Shown here one piece after another: positions 26,232-35,242 of a stretch of DNA of 64,000 nucleotides. The notes under the pieces are model-generated. The model worked only from the letters and a program-made list of their open reading frames with translations, was not told where the DNA came from and did no database searches. Source of the DNA: Pseudomonas entomophila. GTDB lineage: Bacteria; Pseudomonadota; Gammaproteobacteria; Pseudomonadales; Pseudomonadaceae. A program made the position numbers and the translations under genes. The stretch is from NCBI RefSeq assembly GCF_023277925.1, contig NZ_CP063832.1:4090501-4154500 (forward strand). The letters are read 5' to 3'. How positions within the stretch are numbered: position 1 is the stretch's first letter; every line of letters starts with the position of its first letter.

Positions 26232-26750
26232 TTAGCCCGCGACCGGCGCGCGCCAGTCGTCGGAACCGGAAGTACCGGACACTTCGTGGGTCCAGGTGAT
26301 CTTGCGGTAGGTGAAGTGCACGTCTTCCAGGTGGGTGAAGTGGGCGTTGCCCGGGTCCTGGCAGTTGTGCATGTAGTCCTTGATGTCGACGATGATCGCG
26401 TCTTCCAGGACGGTGGTGTAGTAGTGCTCTTGGGTGCCCTGGGCCGAGGTGCGGTACCACTTGATCTCGACCTTGGTCATGCGCTCGCCCGAGGTCAGGG
26501 CGGCCAGCAGCAGTGGCGAGGCCTTGTCGAAGACCTTGGTGATCTTCACCGGCTTGTGCACGCGCTGGCCGGTCGGTTGGCCGGACTGCGGGTCACGCGG
26601 GATGATCACTTCGTGCTCGAAGCCCTGGACCATCACCTGGTCTTCGTGGCCTTCTTGGTAGGTGTTGCCCACCGAGTCGGCGGTGAACGCGCCAGCGGTG
26701 ATCAGACCTTGTTTTTCGCCGGTGACGGCCATGTAGGCGGGAGTTGCCAT
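26232..26750 (-). CDS. hcp: Type VI secretion tube protein Hcp
   Basis: The 172-residue protein starts MATPAYMAVTGEKQGLI and has the Hcp1-type blocks VMVQGFEHEVIIPRD, GQRVHKPVKITKVFDKASPLLLAAL, KWYRTSAQGTQEHYYTTVLEDAIIVDI and EDVHFTYRKITWTHE. It forms hexameric rings of the T6SS tube. The start has AAGGAGAG upstream. It is first in the hcp-vgrG-rhs-immunity transcript. Confidence 0.95.
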   Translation of the reverse strand: MATPAYMAVTGEKQGLITAGAFTADSVGNTYQEGHEDQVMVQGFEHEVIIPRDPQSGQPTGQRVHKPVKITKVFDKASPLLLAALTSGERMTKVEIKWYRTSAQGTQEHYYTTVLEDAIIVDIKDYMHNCQDPGNAHFTHLEDVHFTYRKITWTHEVSGTSGSDDWRAPVAG

Positions 26751-27108
26751 GTGTTGCTCTCCTTGCTGGATAAGTGCCTGTTCTGGCAGGAAATTGCCAG
26801 TTGGCTAGCAAGAGAGTTATCAAAAGTCATGCCAGAAAATATTTTCCTAATATTTTCATGTACTTATACGCATTACTCATCCATTTGGATGCCTTCAAAA
26901 GAAAAAACCATCCAAAAGTTGCGCAACTTTTTGCGCAGTGGTGGCAAAAAGTTGCGCAGTTGGCTGTAGGCCTTGCTGCGCATGCTCTACATCAATGTAT
27001 TCACACACTTATCCACATTCGAGTGCGCAACTTCTTGCGCAGTTGACCCATAAGTCAAAATTTCCGAGCAAGACCAAAATGAGTGATTCCAGGAAGCTGG
27101 ACCAGGCA
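26751..27108. promoter_or_regulatory. AT-rich hcp upstream region with repeated TGCGCA-core motifs
   Basis: This gene-free stretch is AT-rich. A perfect inverted repeat CTGGCA-N6-TGCCAG is at 26783-26800, close to hcp. Further up are six near-copies of TTGCGCAR (26919, 26931, 26952, 26976, 27023, 27035). Two of the pairs form a 19-base direct repeat GCGCAACTTYTTGCGCAGT (26921-26939 and 27025-27043). The spacing suggests regulator-binding sites controlling hcp; a mobile-element relic is also possible. Confidence 0.5.
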
Positions 27109-27147
27109 TAAAAAAGGGGCCATCCCCTGCCAAGAGATATGGCCCCA
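27109..27147 (-). terminator. Rho-independent terminator of the tonB-exbB-exbD operon
   Basis: On the minus strand GGGGCCAT pairs with ATGGCCCC and is followed by TTTTTTA, about 45 bases after the exbD stop. Confidence 0.75.
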
Positions 27148-27189
27148 ACGCACCTGCGAGAATCGCTTGCCTGAAGAGGGTCTTGCCGG

Positions 27190-27591
<402 letters not shown>

Positions 27592-27592
27592 G

Positions 27593-28315
27593 TCAGGAGG
27601 CCTCCTTCACAGGTTGGGTGAAGCCGGTGTGCTGGCGCTGCACCGCAGGGTGTACCAGTACGCGGAAGGCACTCTTCTGCGCCAGGCTGTAGAAGTCGTG
27701 GGCGAAGTCGTCGAGGTCCGCCGCGGTCAGCTTCAGGCGACGGAGGAAATAGTTGTAGACCAGCACCGCCGGCACCGCGACGGCAATACCCACGCCGGTG
27801 GCGACCAGCGCCGCGCCGATCGGGCCGGCCACGGTTTCCAGGCTGGCCGAGCCCGCCGCGCTGATGCCCTTGAGGGCTTCCATGATGCCCCACACGGTGC
27901 CGAACAGGCCGATGAACGGCGAGGTGCTGCCGATGCTGGCCACCACCGCCAGGCCGGTTTCCAGCGAGCGGCGCTCGCGGACGATCTGCTGGCGCAGGGC
28001 GCGCTCCAGGCGGTCCTGGTGGTTGATGGCGTGGCTCAGGTCACTGGCCTGGCCGGGCTCGCCGACCGCAATCGCCGCAAAGCCTGCCTGGGCGACGCGG
28101 GCGGCCGGGCCAGGCAGGTCGTGGGCGGGCTCGGCGGCGGAGTCGAGGCTGGACGCGGCCCAGAACTGCTGGTGGAAGCGCTTGTCCTGGTTCTTCAGGC
28201 GCACGAACTGCACGACCTTGGCCAGGGCCAGCGCCCAGGTGGCGACGGAGAAGCCGACCAGCAGCCAGATGACCGCGCTTTCAACGGATTCGAGGGGGGA
28301 TGCCAACAGGCTCAT
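27593..28315 (-). CDS. exbB: TonB-system proton channel protein ExbB
   Basis: The 240-residue MotA/TolQ/ExbB-family protein has three membrane segments: about 15-35, then IGSTSPFIGLFGTVWGIMEAL, then GAALVATGVGIAVAVPAVLVYNYFLRR, with the family Thr/Pro residues intact. It lacks the long exported N-terminal extension I associate with the main ExbB of P. putida, so it resembles the P. aeruginosa ExbB1 (TonB2 system). It lies 30 bases after tonB. Confidence 0.93.
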   Translation of the reverse strand: MSLLASPLESVESAVIWLLVGFSVATWALALAKVVQFVRLKNQDKRFHQQFWAASSLDSAAEPAHDLPGPAARVAQAGFAAIAVGEPGQASDLSHAINHQDRLERALRQQIVRERRSLETGLAVVASIGSTSPFIGLFGTVWGIMEALKGISAAGSASLETVAGPIGAALVATGVGIAVAVPAVLVYNYFLRRLKLTAADLDDFAHDFYSLAQKSAFRVLVHPAVQRQHTGFTQPVKEAS

Positions 28316-28345
28316 GATGTAGTCCTTCCTTTGAGCGATCGCGGG

Positions 28346-29155
28346 TTAACGAAGCTTGAAATCGATGGGTACGCTGACCCAGCCCACCTGGGCGACGTCG
28401 CCCTGCTTGGCCGGCACGAAGCTCCAGCGCTTGACGGCGGCCAGCGCGGCGGCGTCCAGGGCGTCACGACCGCTGCTCTTCTGCAGCTGGATCTGCCCTG
28501 GCTTGCCGCTGGGCAGCACCTCGACCCGCAGCAGCACGGTGCCTTCCCAGCCACGGCGCAGGGCCATCTGCGGGTACTCCGGCGCCGGGTTCTTCAGGTA
28601 GGCGGCGTTGGCCGAAGCCGGGGTGACCGGCGCGGGCGCGGGTGGCGTGGGGGCCGGCGCCGGGGGTGCGGGCGCGGCCACCGGAGTTGGCGGTGGCGCC
28701 TCGACCGGCTTGGGCTGCGGCTTGGGCTGCGGCTTGGCCACGGGCTTGGGTGCAGGCTTGGGTTTCGGGACCGGCTTGGGCGCGGGCTTGGCAGCCAGTT
28801 CGTCGACCACCGGTGGCGGTGGTGGCGGCTGGACCACTGGGGCCGGCGGCGGCGGTTCGACCACTGGCGGCGCCGGGGCGGCGAATTCAATAGTCATGGG
28901 CGGAATCTGCGGCGCAACGACCGGCAGCTCGGGCGTCGGCTGATGGCTGACCCAGTACGCCGCGACACCGTGCAGCACCAGCACCAGCAGGCCGAGCGCC
29001 AGTTTGTCGCGGCGTTTCAAGCCACTGACCGGCGTGCGTTGCAGGCGCTGTTGCGCGAGCGGCAGGCGCAGGGCGCGGCCAAGCTCGACGAGCGCCCCCG
29101 GCGCGGGGCGCCAGGGCTGGTCGTAGGCCCGGGCGGCGGTCTGGACATTACCCAT
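28346..29155 (-). CDS. tonB: Energy transducer TonB (TonB2-like)
   Basis: The 269-residue protein has a 50-residue cytoplasmic N-terminal extension, then a membrane anchor (LALGLLVLVLHGVAAYWV), a long Pro-rich region with PKPKPAPKPV-type repeats, and a C-terminal TonB domain (NPAPEYPQMALRRGWEGTVLLRVEV ... VKRWSFVPA). It spans the periplasm to energise outer-membrane receptors. Order tonB-exbB-exbD resembles PA0197-0199. Fur control is expected for such operons, but I found no convincing Fur box upstream. Confidence 0.93.
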   Translation of the reverse strand: MGNVQTAARAYDQPWRPAPGALVELGRALRLPLAQQRLQRTPVSGLKRRDKLALGLLVLVLHGVAAYWVSHQPTPELPVVAPQIPPMTIEFAAPAPPVVEPPPPAPVVQPPPPPPVVDELAAKPAPKPVPKPKPAPKPVAKPQPKPQPKPVEAPPPTPVAAPAPPAPAPTPPAPAPVTPASANAAYLKNPAPEYPQMALRRGWEGTVLLRVEVLPSGKPGQIQLQKSSGRDALDAAALAAVKRWSFVPAKQGDVAQVGWVSVPIDFKLR

Positions 29156-29438
29156 TGCTTGAGGCTCCTGGGGTGTTGATTCAGGTGTGTGGCTGAATCA
29201 TCGGGGGCCCAGGCTTAGCTCATAAAGGAATGTTTAAAGTTAAACCTATAACCGAATTGCATATTTAATGAGGCGAGTTTCTGGAGCCCTTGTCGGTAAA
29301 GGGCTCCAGCCAGGGTGTTGCCGGTCGATGCTTTTCGGGCATGAAAAATATGTGTGACAGGCATCGGATTGTTGCGAGGGCTGCGCCCTCGTTCGCCGGC
29401 AAGCCGGCTCCTACCTGTATCGCGACAATCCGGCAGCC
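29156..29438. other. Gap between tonB and cysA with one REP copy
   Basis: This holds an AT-rich stretch around 29215-29270 that may carry the tonB promoter, and a single REP unit at 29391-29415 (GTTCGCCGGCAAGCCGGCTCCTACC). No open frame with coding character was seen. Confidence 0.5.
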
Positions 29439-29469
29439 AAAAAAAGCCCGGGACCATGCCCGGGCTTTT
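29439..29469 (-). terminator. Rho-independent terminator of the sulfate operon
   Basis: AGCCCGGG and CCCGGGCT form a perfect 8-bp stem with A/T runs on both sides, directly after cysA on the minus strand. Confidence 0.9.
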
Positions 29470-29480
29470 GCTTCGGCGAA

Positions 29481-30470
29481 TCAGATATCCGCCACCTTCT
29501 GCCAAACCTTCGGCCGAAAGAACAACGTTTCCCCCCGCGCCAGCCCGGTGAGGCTGTCGTGATCCTTGACCACCTCGGCCTCGATCAGCTCGCTCTGCCC
29601 TTCCACCTTCAGGGTCACCCGGGTGGTCGCGCCCAACGGACGAATATCGCGCACCTCGGCGGCGTGGTGCCCTTCGGTCTCATGCCGCGACAGCGACACC
29701 TCGTGCGGGCGGAACAGCACGTGGTGCCCTTCGCTCAGCGCCAGGCGGTTGGAGTCGCCGAGGAAGTGGTAGACGAAGTCGTTGGCCGGCTTCTCGTACA
29801 CCTCGCCCGGCGAGCCGATCTGCTCGATCACGCCCTTGTTCATCACCACGATGCGGTCGGCGACTTCCATCGCTTCTTCCTGGTCGTGGGTGACGAACAC
29901 CGAGGTCAGGTTGATGTCTTCGTGCAGGCGCGCCAGCCAGCGGCGCAGTTCTTTGCGCACCTTGGCATCCAGCGCCCCGAACGGCTCGTCGAGCAGCAGC
30001 ACCTTGGGCTCCACCGCCAGGGCACGGGCCAGGGCGATACGCTGGCGCTGGCCACCGGACAGCTGCTCGGGGTAGCGGTCGGACAGCCAGTCGAGCTGCA
30101 CCATATTCAGCAGTTCATGAACCTTCTCGGCGATCTTGCTCTCGCTCGGGCGCTCGCCCTTGGGCTTCATGCGCAGGCCGAAAGCGACGTTATCGAACAC
30201 GCTCATGTGGCGGAACAACGCATAGTGCTGGAACACGAAACCGACGTTGCGATCACGCACGTCGTGGCCGGATACGTCCTCGCCATGGAACACGATGCTG
30301 CCGTTATCCGGCGTCTCCAGGCCGGCGATGATGCGCAGCAGGGTGGTCTTGCCGCAGCCGGACGGCCCCAGCAGCGCCACCAGCTCGCCGCTGTGGATAT
30401 CCAGGTTGATGTTGTCCAGGGCCTGGAAGCTGTTGAAGCGCTTGCTGACGTTACGAACTTCGATCGACAT
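29481..30470 (-). CDS. cysA: Sulfate/thiosulfate ABC transporter ATP-binding protein
   Basis: The 329-residue ATPase has Walker A GPSGCGKT (35-42), signature LSGGQ (137-141), Walker B VLLLDEP (157-163), FVTHDQEEA, and a C-terminal TOBE-like regulatory domain. Order sbp-cysT-cysW-cysA identifies it as the sulfate importer ATPase. It starts 3 bases after the cysW stop and is last in the operon. Confidence 0.96.
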   Translation of the reverse strand: MSIEVRNVSKRFNSFQALDNINLDIHSGELVALLGPSGCGKTTLLRIIAGLETPDNGSIVFHGEDVSGHDVRDRNVGFVFQHYALFRHMSVFDNVAFGLRMKPKGERPSESKIAEKVHELLNMVQLDWLSDRYPEQLSGGQRQRIALARALAVEPKVLLLDEPFGALDAKVRKELRRWLARLHEDINLTSVFVTHDQEEAMEVADRIVVMNKGVIEQIGSPGEVYEKPANDFVYHFLGDSNRLALSEGHHVLFRPHEVSLSRHETEGHHAAEVRDIRPLGATTRVTLKVEGQSELIEAEVVKDHDSLTGLARGETLFFRPKVWQKVADI

Positions 30471-30473
30471 GAA

Positions 30474-31343
30474 TCATTCCTCCGCGGCGCTGTGGCGCAG
30501 GCGGTTAATACGGTTCTCGCTCCACTGCTTGAGCAGCAGGATGAAGAGCGCCAGGATCAGCAGCAGGCTGGCCACGCTGAAGGCCGCGACATGGTTGTAC
30601 TCGTTGTAGAGGATCTCCACGTGCAGCGGCAAGGTGTTGGTGACGCCGCGGATATGGCCGGACACCACCGACACCGCGCCGAACTCGCCCATGGCCCGGG
30701 CGGTGCACAGCACCACGCCGTAGATCAGGCCCCACTTGATGTTCGGCAGGGTGACATGCCAGAACATCTGCCAGCCGTTGGCCCCCAGCAGGCGCGCGGC
30801 CTCCTCTTCCTGGGTGCCCTGCTCCTGCATCAGCGGGATGAGTTCGCGGGCCACGAACGGCACGGTGACGAAGATGGTCGCCAGGACGATGCCCGGCAGG
30901 GCGAAGACGATCTGGATATCGTGGTCCTGCAGCCACGGCCCGAACAGGCCTTGGGCGCCGAACATCAGCACGTAGACCAGGCCGGCGATCACCGGCGACA
31001 CCGAGAACGGCAGGTCGATCAGGGTCACCAGCACGCTCTTGCCACGGAAGGTGTACTTGCTCACGCACCAGGCAGCGGACACCCCGAACACCAGGTTCAG
31101 TGGTACCGAGATGGCCACCGCCAGCAGCGTGAGCTTGAGCGCCGACAGCGCGTCGGGCTCGAAGATCGCTTCGAAGAACGTGCCGAAGCCGTTCTTCAGC
31201 GCCTGCGACACCACGATCACCAGCGGCAGCGCCAGGAACAGCGCGAAGACGATCCAGGCCAGGGTGATCAGCACGCGGCGCGAGGTGGCACTGCCGCGCC
31301 GGGCGGCGTTGGCGGCGGTTGCACCGAGGGTTTGACTAGACAT
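30474..31343 (-). CDS. cysW: Sulfate ABC transporter permease CysW
   Basis: The 289-residue BPD-type permease has six predicted membrane segments and the coupling loop [42 protein letters not shown] is the CysW family signature. It pairs with CysT. There are 12 bases between the cysT stop and this start. Confidence 0.95.
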   Translation of the reverse strand: MSSQTLGATAANAARRGSATSRRVLITLAWIVFALFLALPLVIVVSQALKNGFGTFFEAIFEPDALSALKLTLLAVAISVPLNLVFGVSAAWCVSKYTFRGKSVLVTLIDLPFSVSPVIAGLVYVLMFGAQGLFGPWLQDHDIQIVFALPGIVLATIFVTVPFVARELIPLMQEQGTQEEEAARLLGANGWQMFWHVTLPNIKWGLIYGVVLCTARAMGEFGAVSVVSGHIRGVTNTLPLHVEILYNEYNHVAAFSVASLLLILALFILLLKQWSENRINRLRHSAAEE

Positions 31344-31355
31344 TGCCGGCCTCCT

Positions 31356-32174
31356 TCAAGGGGTTTCGATGCGCCGCTGCAGCAGGTTGATCAGCAGCAG
31401 CAGGATGAAGGAAACCACCAGCATCAGCACGCCGATGGCGGTGGCGCCGGTGTAGTCGTACTGGTCGAGCTTGACCATGATCAGCAGCGGCAGGATTTCG
31501 GTCTTCATCGGCATGTTGCCGGCGATGAAGATCACCGAGCCGTACTCGCCCACGCCCCGAGCGAAGGCCAGGGCAAAGCCGGTCAGCCAGGCTGGCAGCA
31601 GCGCCGGCGCCAGTACATGGCGGAACACCTGCAAGGGTTTCGCGCCCAGGCAGGCGGCGGCCTCTTCGACTTCACGCGGAATGTCGGCCAGCACCGGCTG
31701 CACCGTGCGCACCACGAACGGCAGGGTGACGAAGGTCAGCGCCAAGGTGATGCCCAGCGGCGTGTAGGCAATCTTGAAACCGAGGTCGGTGGCGAACTGG
31801 CCGACCCAGCCCGCCGGGGCGTACAGGGCGGTCAGGGCGATACCGGCGACGGCGGTGGGCAGGGCGAACGGCAGGTCGATCATCGCATCGATGACCTTGC
31901 GCCCGGGGAAGGTGTAGCGCACCAGCACCCAGGCCAGCAGGGTGCCGATCACGCCGTTGATGATGGCGGCGAACAGGGCGGTGCCGAAACTCAACTTCAG
32001 CGCGGCGAGCACCCGCGGTGCGCTGATGATGGTCCAGAACTGCTCCCAGGTAAGCTGCGCGGCATGGATGAACATGGCGGCCAGCGGTATCAGCACGATC
32101 AGGCTGAGGTACACCAAGGTGTAGCCCAGCGTCAGCCCGAAGCCGGGTATGACGGGGGAAATACGACGTGACAT
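31356..32174 (-). CDS. cysT: Sulfate ABC transporter permease CysT
   Basis: This 272-residue permease starts at MSRRISPVIPGFGLTLGYTL; the upstream in-frame extension runs through a REP copy and is not coding. EEAAACLGAKPLQVFRHVLAPALLP is the coupling loop, and FARGVGEYGSVIFIAGNMP is the family signature. It forms the channel with CysW. Confidence 0.95.
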   Translation of the reverse strand: MSRRISPVIPGFGLTLGYTLVYLSLIVLIPLAAMFIHAAQLTWEQFWTIISAPRVLAALKLSFGTALFAAIINGVIGTLLAWVLVRYTFPGRKVIDAMIDLPFALPTAVAGIALTALYAPAGWVGQFATDLGFKIAYTPLGITLALTFVTLPFVVRTVQPVLADIPREVEEAAACLGAKPLQVFRHVLAPALLPAWLTGFALAFARGVGEYGSVIFIAGNMPMKTEILPLLIMVKLDQYDYTGATAIGVLMLVVSFILLLLINLLQRRIETP

Positions 32175-32236
32175 AAAGGTCCCTGGTTTAACGCACGAAG
32201 CCCGGGGGTCATCCCGGGCCGGTGCAGGCTGCTGAG

Positions 32237-32264
32237 GTTCGCCGGCAAAGCCGGCTCCTACAGG
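32237..32264. repeat. Single REP copy inside the sulfate operon
   Basis: GTTCGCCGGCAAAGCCGGCTCCTACAGG lies between sbp and cysT. As an intra-operon hairpin it may protect sbp mRNA and lower readthrough to the permease genes. Confidence 0.75.
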
Positions 32265-32274
32265 TACGGCTTCC

Positions 32275-33282
32275 TCACTGTGCCTGGTAGATTTGGTCGA
32301 ACACACCGCCGTCATTGAAGAACTTGGGTTGTGCAGTCTTCCAGCCACCGAAGTCCTTGTCGATGGTCACTAGGTCCAGCGTGGGGAACTGCTTGGCGAA
32401 TTCGGCGGCAACCTTTTCGTCACGCGGGCGGTAGAAGTTCTGCGCGGCGATCTGCTGGCCCGCCGGGCTGTACAGGTGCTTGAGGTATTCCTCGGCGATC
32501 TTCTCGTTGCCCTTCTTCTCGGCGTTCTTGTCGACCACCGCCACCGGTGGCTCGGCCAGGATCGACAGCGACGGCACGACGATCTCGAACTTGTCGGCGC
32601 CACCGTCTTCCTTCAGTGCCAGGAAGGCCTCGTTCTCCCAGGCCAGCAGCACATCGCCCTGGCCGTTGTTGACGAAGGTGATGGTCGAGCCACGGGCCCC
32701 GGTATCCAGCACCGGCACGTGCTTGAACAGCTCCTGCACGTAGGCCTTGGCCTTGTCTTCGCTACCGCCGCTCTTCAGGCCATAGGCCCAGGCGGCGAGG
32801 AAGTTCCAGCGGGCGCCGCCGGAGGTCTTCGGGTTGGGGGTAATGACCGAGACGTCCTTCTTGATCAGGTCGCCCCAGTCCTTGATACCTTTCGGGTTGC
32901 CCTTGCGAACCAGGAACACGATGGTCGAGGTGTACGGGGTGCTGGCCTGCGGCAGGCGCTTCTGCCAGTCCTCCGGCAGGCTCTTGCCAAGCTTGGCGAC
33001 TTCGTCGATGTCGCCGGCCAGGGCCAGGGTCACCACATCGGCGCGCAGGCCGTCGATCACCGCGCGGGCCTGCTTGCCGGAACCACCGTGGGATTGCTGG
33101 ATCTTCACCTGGTCGCCCGGGTGGGCGGCCTGCCAGTGCTTGACGAACTCGGCGTTGTACTGCTGGTACAGCTCGCGGGTCGGGTCATAGGACACGTTCA
33201 GCAGTTCGTAGTCCTTGGCGATCGCGGAACCGGCAAAAACGGCACTGGCCAGGGCGGCAAGCGCATAACGGCGGATGGACAT
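32275..33282 (-). CDS. sbp: Sulfate ABC transporter periplasmic binding protein
   Basis: The 335-residue protein has a signal peptide ([22 protein letters not shown]) and the prokaryotic sulfate-binding signatures [18 protein letters not shown] and [18 protein letters not shown], followed by [16 protein letters not shown]. It delivers sulfate to CysTWA. It is second in the operon after oscA. Confidence 0.96.
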   Translation of the reverse strand: MSIRRYALAALASAVFAGSAIAKDYELLNVSYDPTRELYQQYNAEFVKHWQAAHPGDQVKIQQSHGGSGKQARAVIDGLRADVVTLALAGDIDEVAKLGKSLPEDWQKRLPQASTPYTSTIVFLVRKGNPKGIKDWGDLIKKDVSVITPNPKTSGGARWNFLAAWAYGLKSGGSEDKAKAYVQELFKHVPVLDTGARGSTITFVNNGQGDVLLAWENEAFLALKEDGGADKFEIVVPSLSILAEPPVAVVDKNAEKKGNEKIAEEYLKHLYSPAGQQIAAQNFYRPRDEKVAAEFAKQFPTLDLVTIDKDFGGWKTAQPKFFNDGGVFDQIYQAQ

Positions 33283-33330
33283 GGTGAAGCTCCCGATTGG
33301 CATTTTTCTAGTTTTGTAAGTGATGCGGTA

Positions 33331-33513
33331 TCAGCCGGACTTGCCGCCGGGCTGCTGCAGGCGGAACTTCTCCTTGCGTTCGATCTGCACCACCTGGGCG
33401 TTGTGCACGGTGATCTCCACCGCGCCGAAGCGCAGGTCGCGTAGTGCGCTCTGGATTTCACGCAGAATGGTGGCTTCGTCCTGACCGTCGATGCTGCGCA
33501 GAGATGCACTCAT
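33331..33513 (-). CDS. oscA: OscA/YezD family sulfur-starvation small protein
   Basis: The 60-residue protein contains ILREIQSALRDLRFGAVEITVHNAQVVQIERKEKFR, the YezD/DUF2292 fold, and heads the sulfate uptake operon as does OscA of other pseudomonads. OscA is needed for organosulfur use under sulfur starvation made worse by chromate. The molecular role is not established. A perfect dyad about 90 bases upstream is a likely control site. Confidence 0.88.
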   Translation of the reverse strand: MSASLRSIDGQDEATILREIQSALRDLRFGAVEITVHNAQVVQIERKEKFRLQQPGGKSG

Positions 33514-33600
33514 GCTCGTTCTCCTGTGAGTTAGGGTGCCGGGCAGAGGTTTGAAGGGGATTTGCGCCTGGCGTGAGAGCCATAGTAGTGAGGCGCTGAT

Positions 33601-33625
33601 ATTCTTAAAAATACTGTTTAAGAAT
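33601..33625. promoter_or_regulatory. Perfect dyad upstream of oscA-sbp-cysTWA
   Basis: ATTCTTAAA (33601-33609) and TTTAAGAAT (33617-33625) are a perfect 9-bp inverted repeat with a 7-base spacer in an AT-rich patch. A LysR-type operator such as CysB is the obvious candidate from the genes controlled, but the binding protein is not shown. Confidence 0.55.
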
Positions 33626-33684
33626 GTTTATATAACTGATTTTTCCGACCACTCTGCCGATGTTCGCCGTCAAGCCGGCTCCTA

Positions 33685-35006
33685 TGGGTAGGAGGCGAGC
33701 CACTGGTTCAATGCGGTATTTGTAATCGGATGGACTCGCCCCCGCCGAGGCATCACAGTGCCACGGTGGCGTTCTAAAAAGCCAACGGCAGCGAGGGCGA
33801 GACCATGAGCAAGCATAGGACGAAGCGCAATTCCCTGTCTTCCAACGATGTAACGCTTTGCCAACATCTGTCAGTCGACCTGGCCAAGCAAGTCTTTCAG
33901 GTGGCCGGAGATGACGGTTCCGGGCGCGTCATCTACGAAGATCGAATCAAATCCCGTGAAGCCTTTCATGCGTTCCTGACCAGGCTGCCACCCACCGTGA
34001 CGGTCCTGATGGAAAGTGGCCCCGGCGCTCAAGCATGGGGGCGTTTGCTACAGGCGCAGGGAACGCCAGTCCGCATCCTGCCCGCGCAGCGAGTGGCGGA
34101 GCACCGCAGTGGTGCCAAGAACGATCGTAACGACGCCCATGCCATCTTGCGCGCAGGCCGGGATACCAGCATTGCTGCGGTGCCGATCAAGAGCACTGCC
34201 GCTTTGGCGATTCAAGCCTTACACCGCGCCCGCAGAGGCTATGTCAGGCGCCACACCGCGCTAGGCAACCAGATCCGCGGCCTGTTACTGGAACAGGGCG
34301 TCGCCCTGGCGCAAGGCGATTTAGCCGTCAGCCACGGTGTACCGCGCATTCTTGAAGATACGACTCAACCATTGCCAGATCTGCTGCGTGAATTGCTCGA
34401 TGAACTGCTCGCCGAATGGCGCTATCTGAGTGAGCGTATCGCCATCCTGACAGGACGGCTCGAAACAGCGGCGCAGGCCGACAAGGTCGCATGCCGCCTG
34501 ATGACGATACGCGGTGTCGGCCCGATCATCGCCACAGCGATGCTGGCCAAGCAGCCTGAACCCTCGCGTTTCCCCAATGCTCGACAGTTTGCCGCTTACT
34601 TTGGCCTGGTGCCCGACCAGCACAGCAGTGGAAAGAAGGTCAGGCTAGGCAAGATGAGCAAGCGAGGTGACGGCTACCTGCGCAGCATGATGATCCAGGG
34701 TGCGCACGCGGTTCTTAGCCATTTGAAGCCTGATTCCGATCAGCCAGACGATCGCCGCCTCTTGCGATGGTTAACTCGACTTGGTCGCAAGGAGGCGGCG
34801 ATCAGACTGGCTAATCGAAATCTGCGCATCATCTGGGTGCTGCTACAAGGTGAGCAGGTCTACCAACGCCAACCGAACGATCGTCAGGAGCCCGCCATGA
34901 GCCACTGACTTACGGTGTTACGCCACCGGGGTGCCGAGCGCCCCAGCCCCTGCTAGTGAACATCGACCCTAGGTAAGACCGTCGCGGATTAATGCCTACG
35001 CTCCTA
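33685..35006 (+). mobile_element. IS110-family insertion sequence inserted in a REP
   Basis: The heptamer GCTCCTA occurs at both edges (33678-33684 and 35000-35006). Removing the intervening DNA rebuilds a continuous REP-like CCGGCTCCTACCGG, so I place the element between these points with one copy retained, about 1.3 kb. No terminal inverted repeats are evident, as expected for IS110. There are about 120 bases of non-coding DNA before the transposase and about 98 after it. P. putida IS110-type elements (ISPpu9/ISPpu10) are known to target REPs. Confidence 0.7.
33805..34908 (+). CDS. IS110 family transposase (DEDD type)
   Basis: The 367-residue protein has the N-terminal DEDD RuvC-like domain (LSVDLAKQVFQVAG, VLMESGPGAQAWG, AKNDRNDAHAI) and the C-terminal Transposase_20 domain (MTIRGVGPIIATAMLA, FAAYFGLVPDQHSSGKK, KMSKRGDGYLRSMMIQGAH) with the conserved Ser. 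The frame is intact, so the element may be active. Confidence 0.93.
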   Translation: MSKHRTKRNSLSSNDVTLCQHLSVDLAKQVFQVAGDDGSGRVIYEDRIKSREAFHAFLTRLPPTVTVLMESGPGAQAWGRLLQAQGTPVRILPAQRVAEHRSGAKNDRNDAHAILRAGRDTSIAAVPIKSTAALAIQALHRARRGYVRRHTALGNQIRGLLLEQGVALAQGDLAVSHGVPRILEDTTQPLPDLLRELLDELLAEWRYLSERIAILTGRLETAAQADKVACRLMTIRGVGPIIATAMLAKQPEPSRFPNARQFAAYFGLVPDQHSSGKKVRLGKMSKRGDGYLRSMMIQGAHAVLSHLKPDSDQPDDRRLLRWLTRLGRKEAAIRLANRNLRIIWVLLQGEQVYQRQPNDRQEPAMSH

Positions 35007-35156
35007 CCGGCCCAAGAGGCCTAAATGTAATGGGCATGCTGCGAGCTCACCCCGATGTTGGCCAGAAGCACCAAGCTTCCTCGAATAGGCCTGATACATA
35101 GATGCAACCGGGTAACCTTGTTCGAAAAGCAGGTAGACAATGTAGGCGAGTCCATA
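35007..35156. other. Gap between the insertion sequence and the efflux operon
   Basis: No gene, terminator or repeat was recognised here apart from the REP remnant at its left edge. Confidence 0.4.
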
Positions 35157-35242
35157 CATAGGAGCGGATTCATCCGCGATGCAGGCACCGCGACACTCGG
35201 CACGGGCGGCGCCCGTGATCGCGGATAAATCCGCTCCTACAA
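35157..35242. repeat. REP palindrome pair at the end of the efflux operon
   Basis: CATAGGAGCGGATTCATCCGCGAT faces ATCGCGGATAAATCCGCTCCTAC. The stop codon of the RND pump gene (35239-35237) lies within the right copy. Confidence 0.85.

Noticed and set aside
26783..26800. Sigma-54 promoter (-24/-12) for hcp
   Set aside because: TGGCA and TGC are present but the GG-to-GC spacing is one base short and the rest of the consensus is poor.
26914..27045. Plasmid-type iteron origin of replication
   Set aside because: The repeats are few and irregular, and no replication initiator gene is nearby; the surroundings are chromosomal.
29210..29275. Fur box upstream of tonB
   Set aside because: The AT-rich stretch does not give a convincing match to the GATAAT-type inverted hexamers.
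29559..32171. An open frame of 870 codons opposite cysA-cysW-cysT
   Set aside because: It spans three real genes on the other strand and has no family-like motif.
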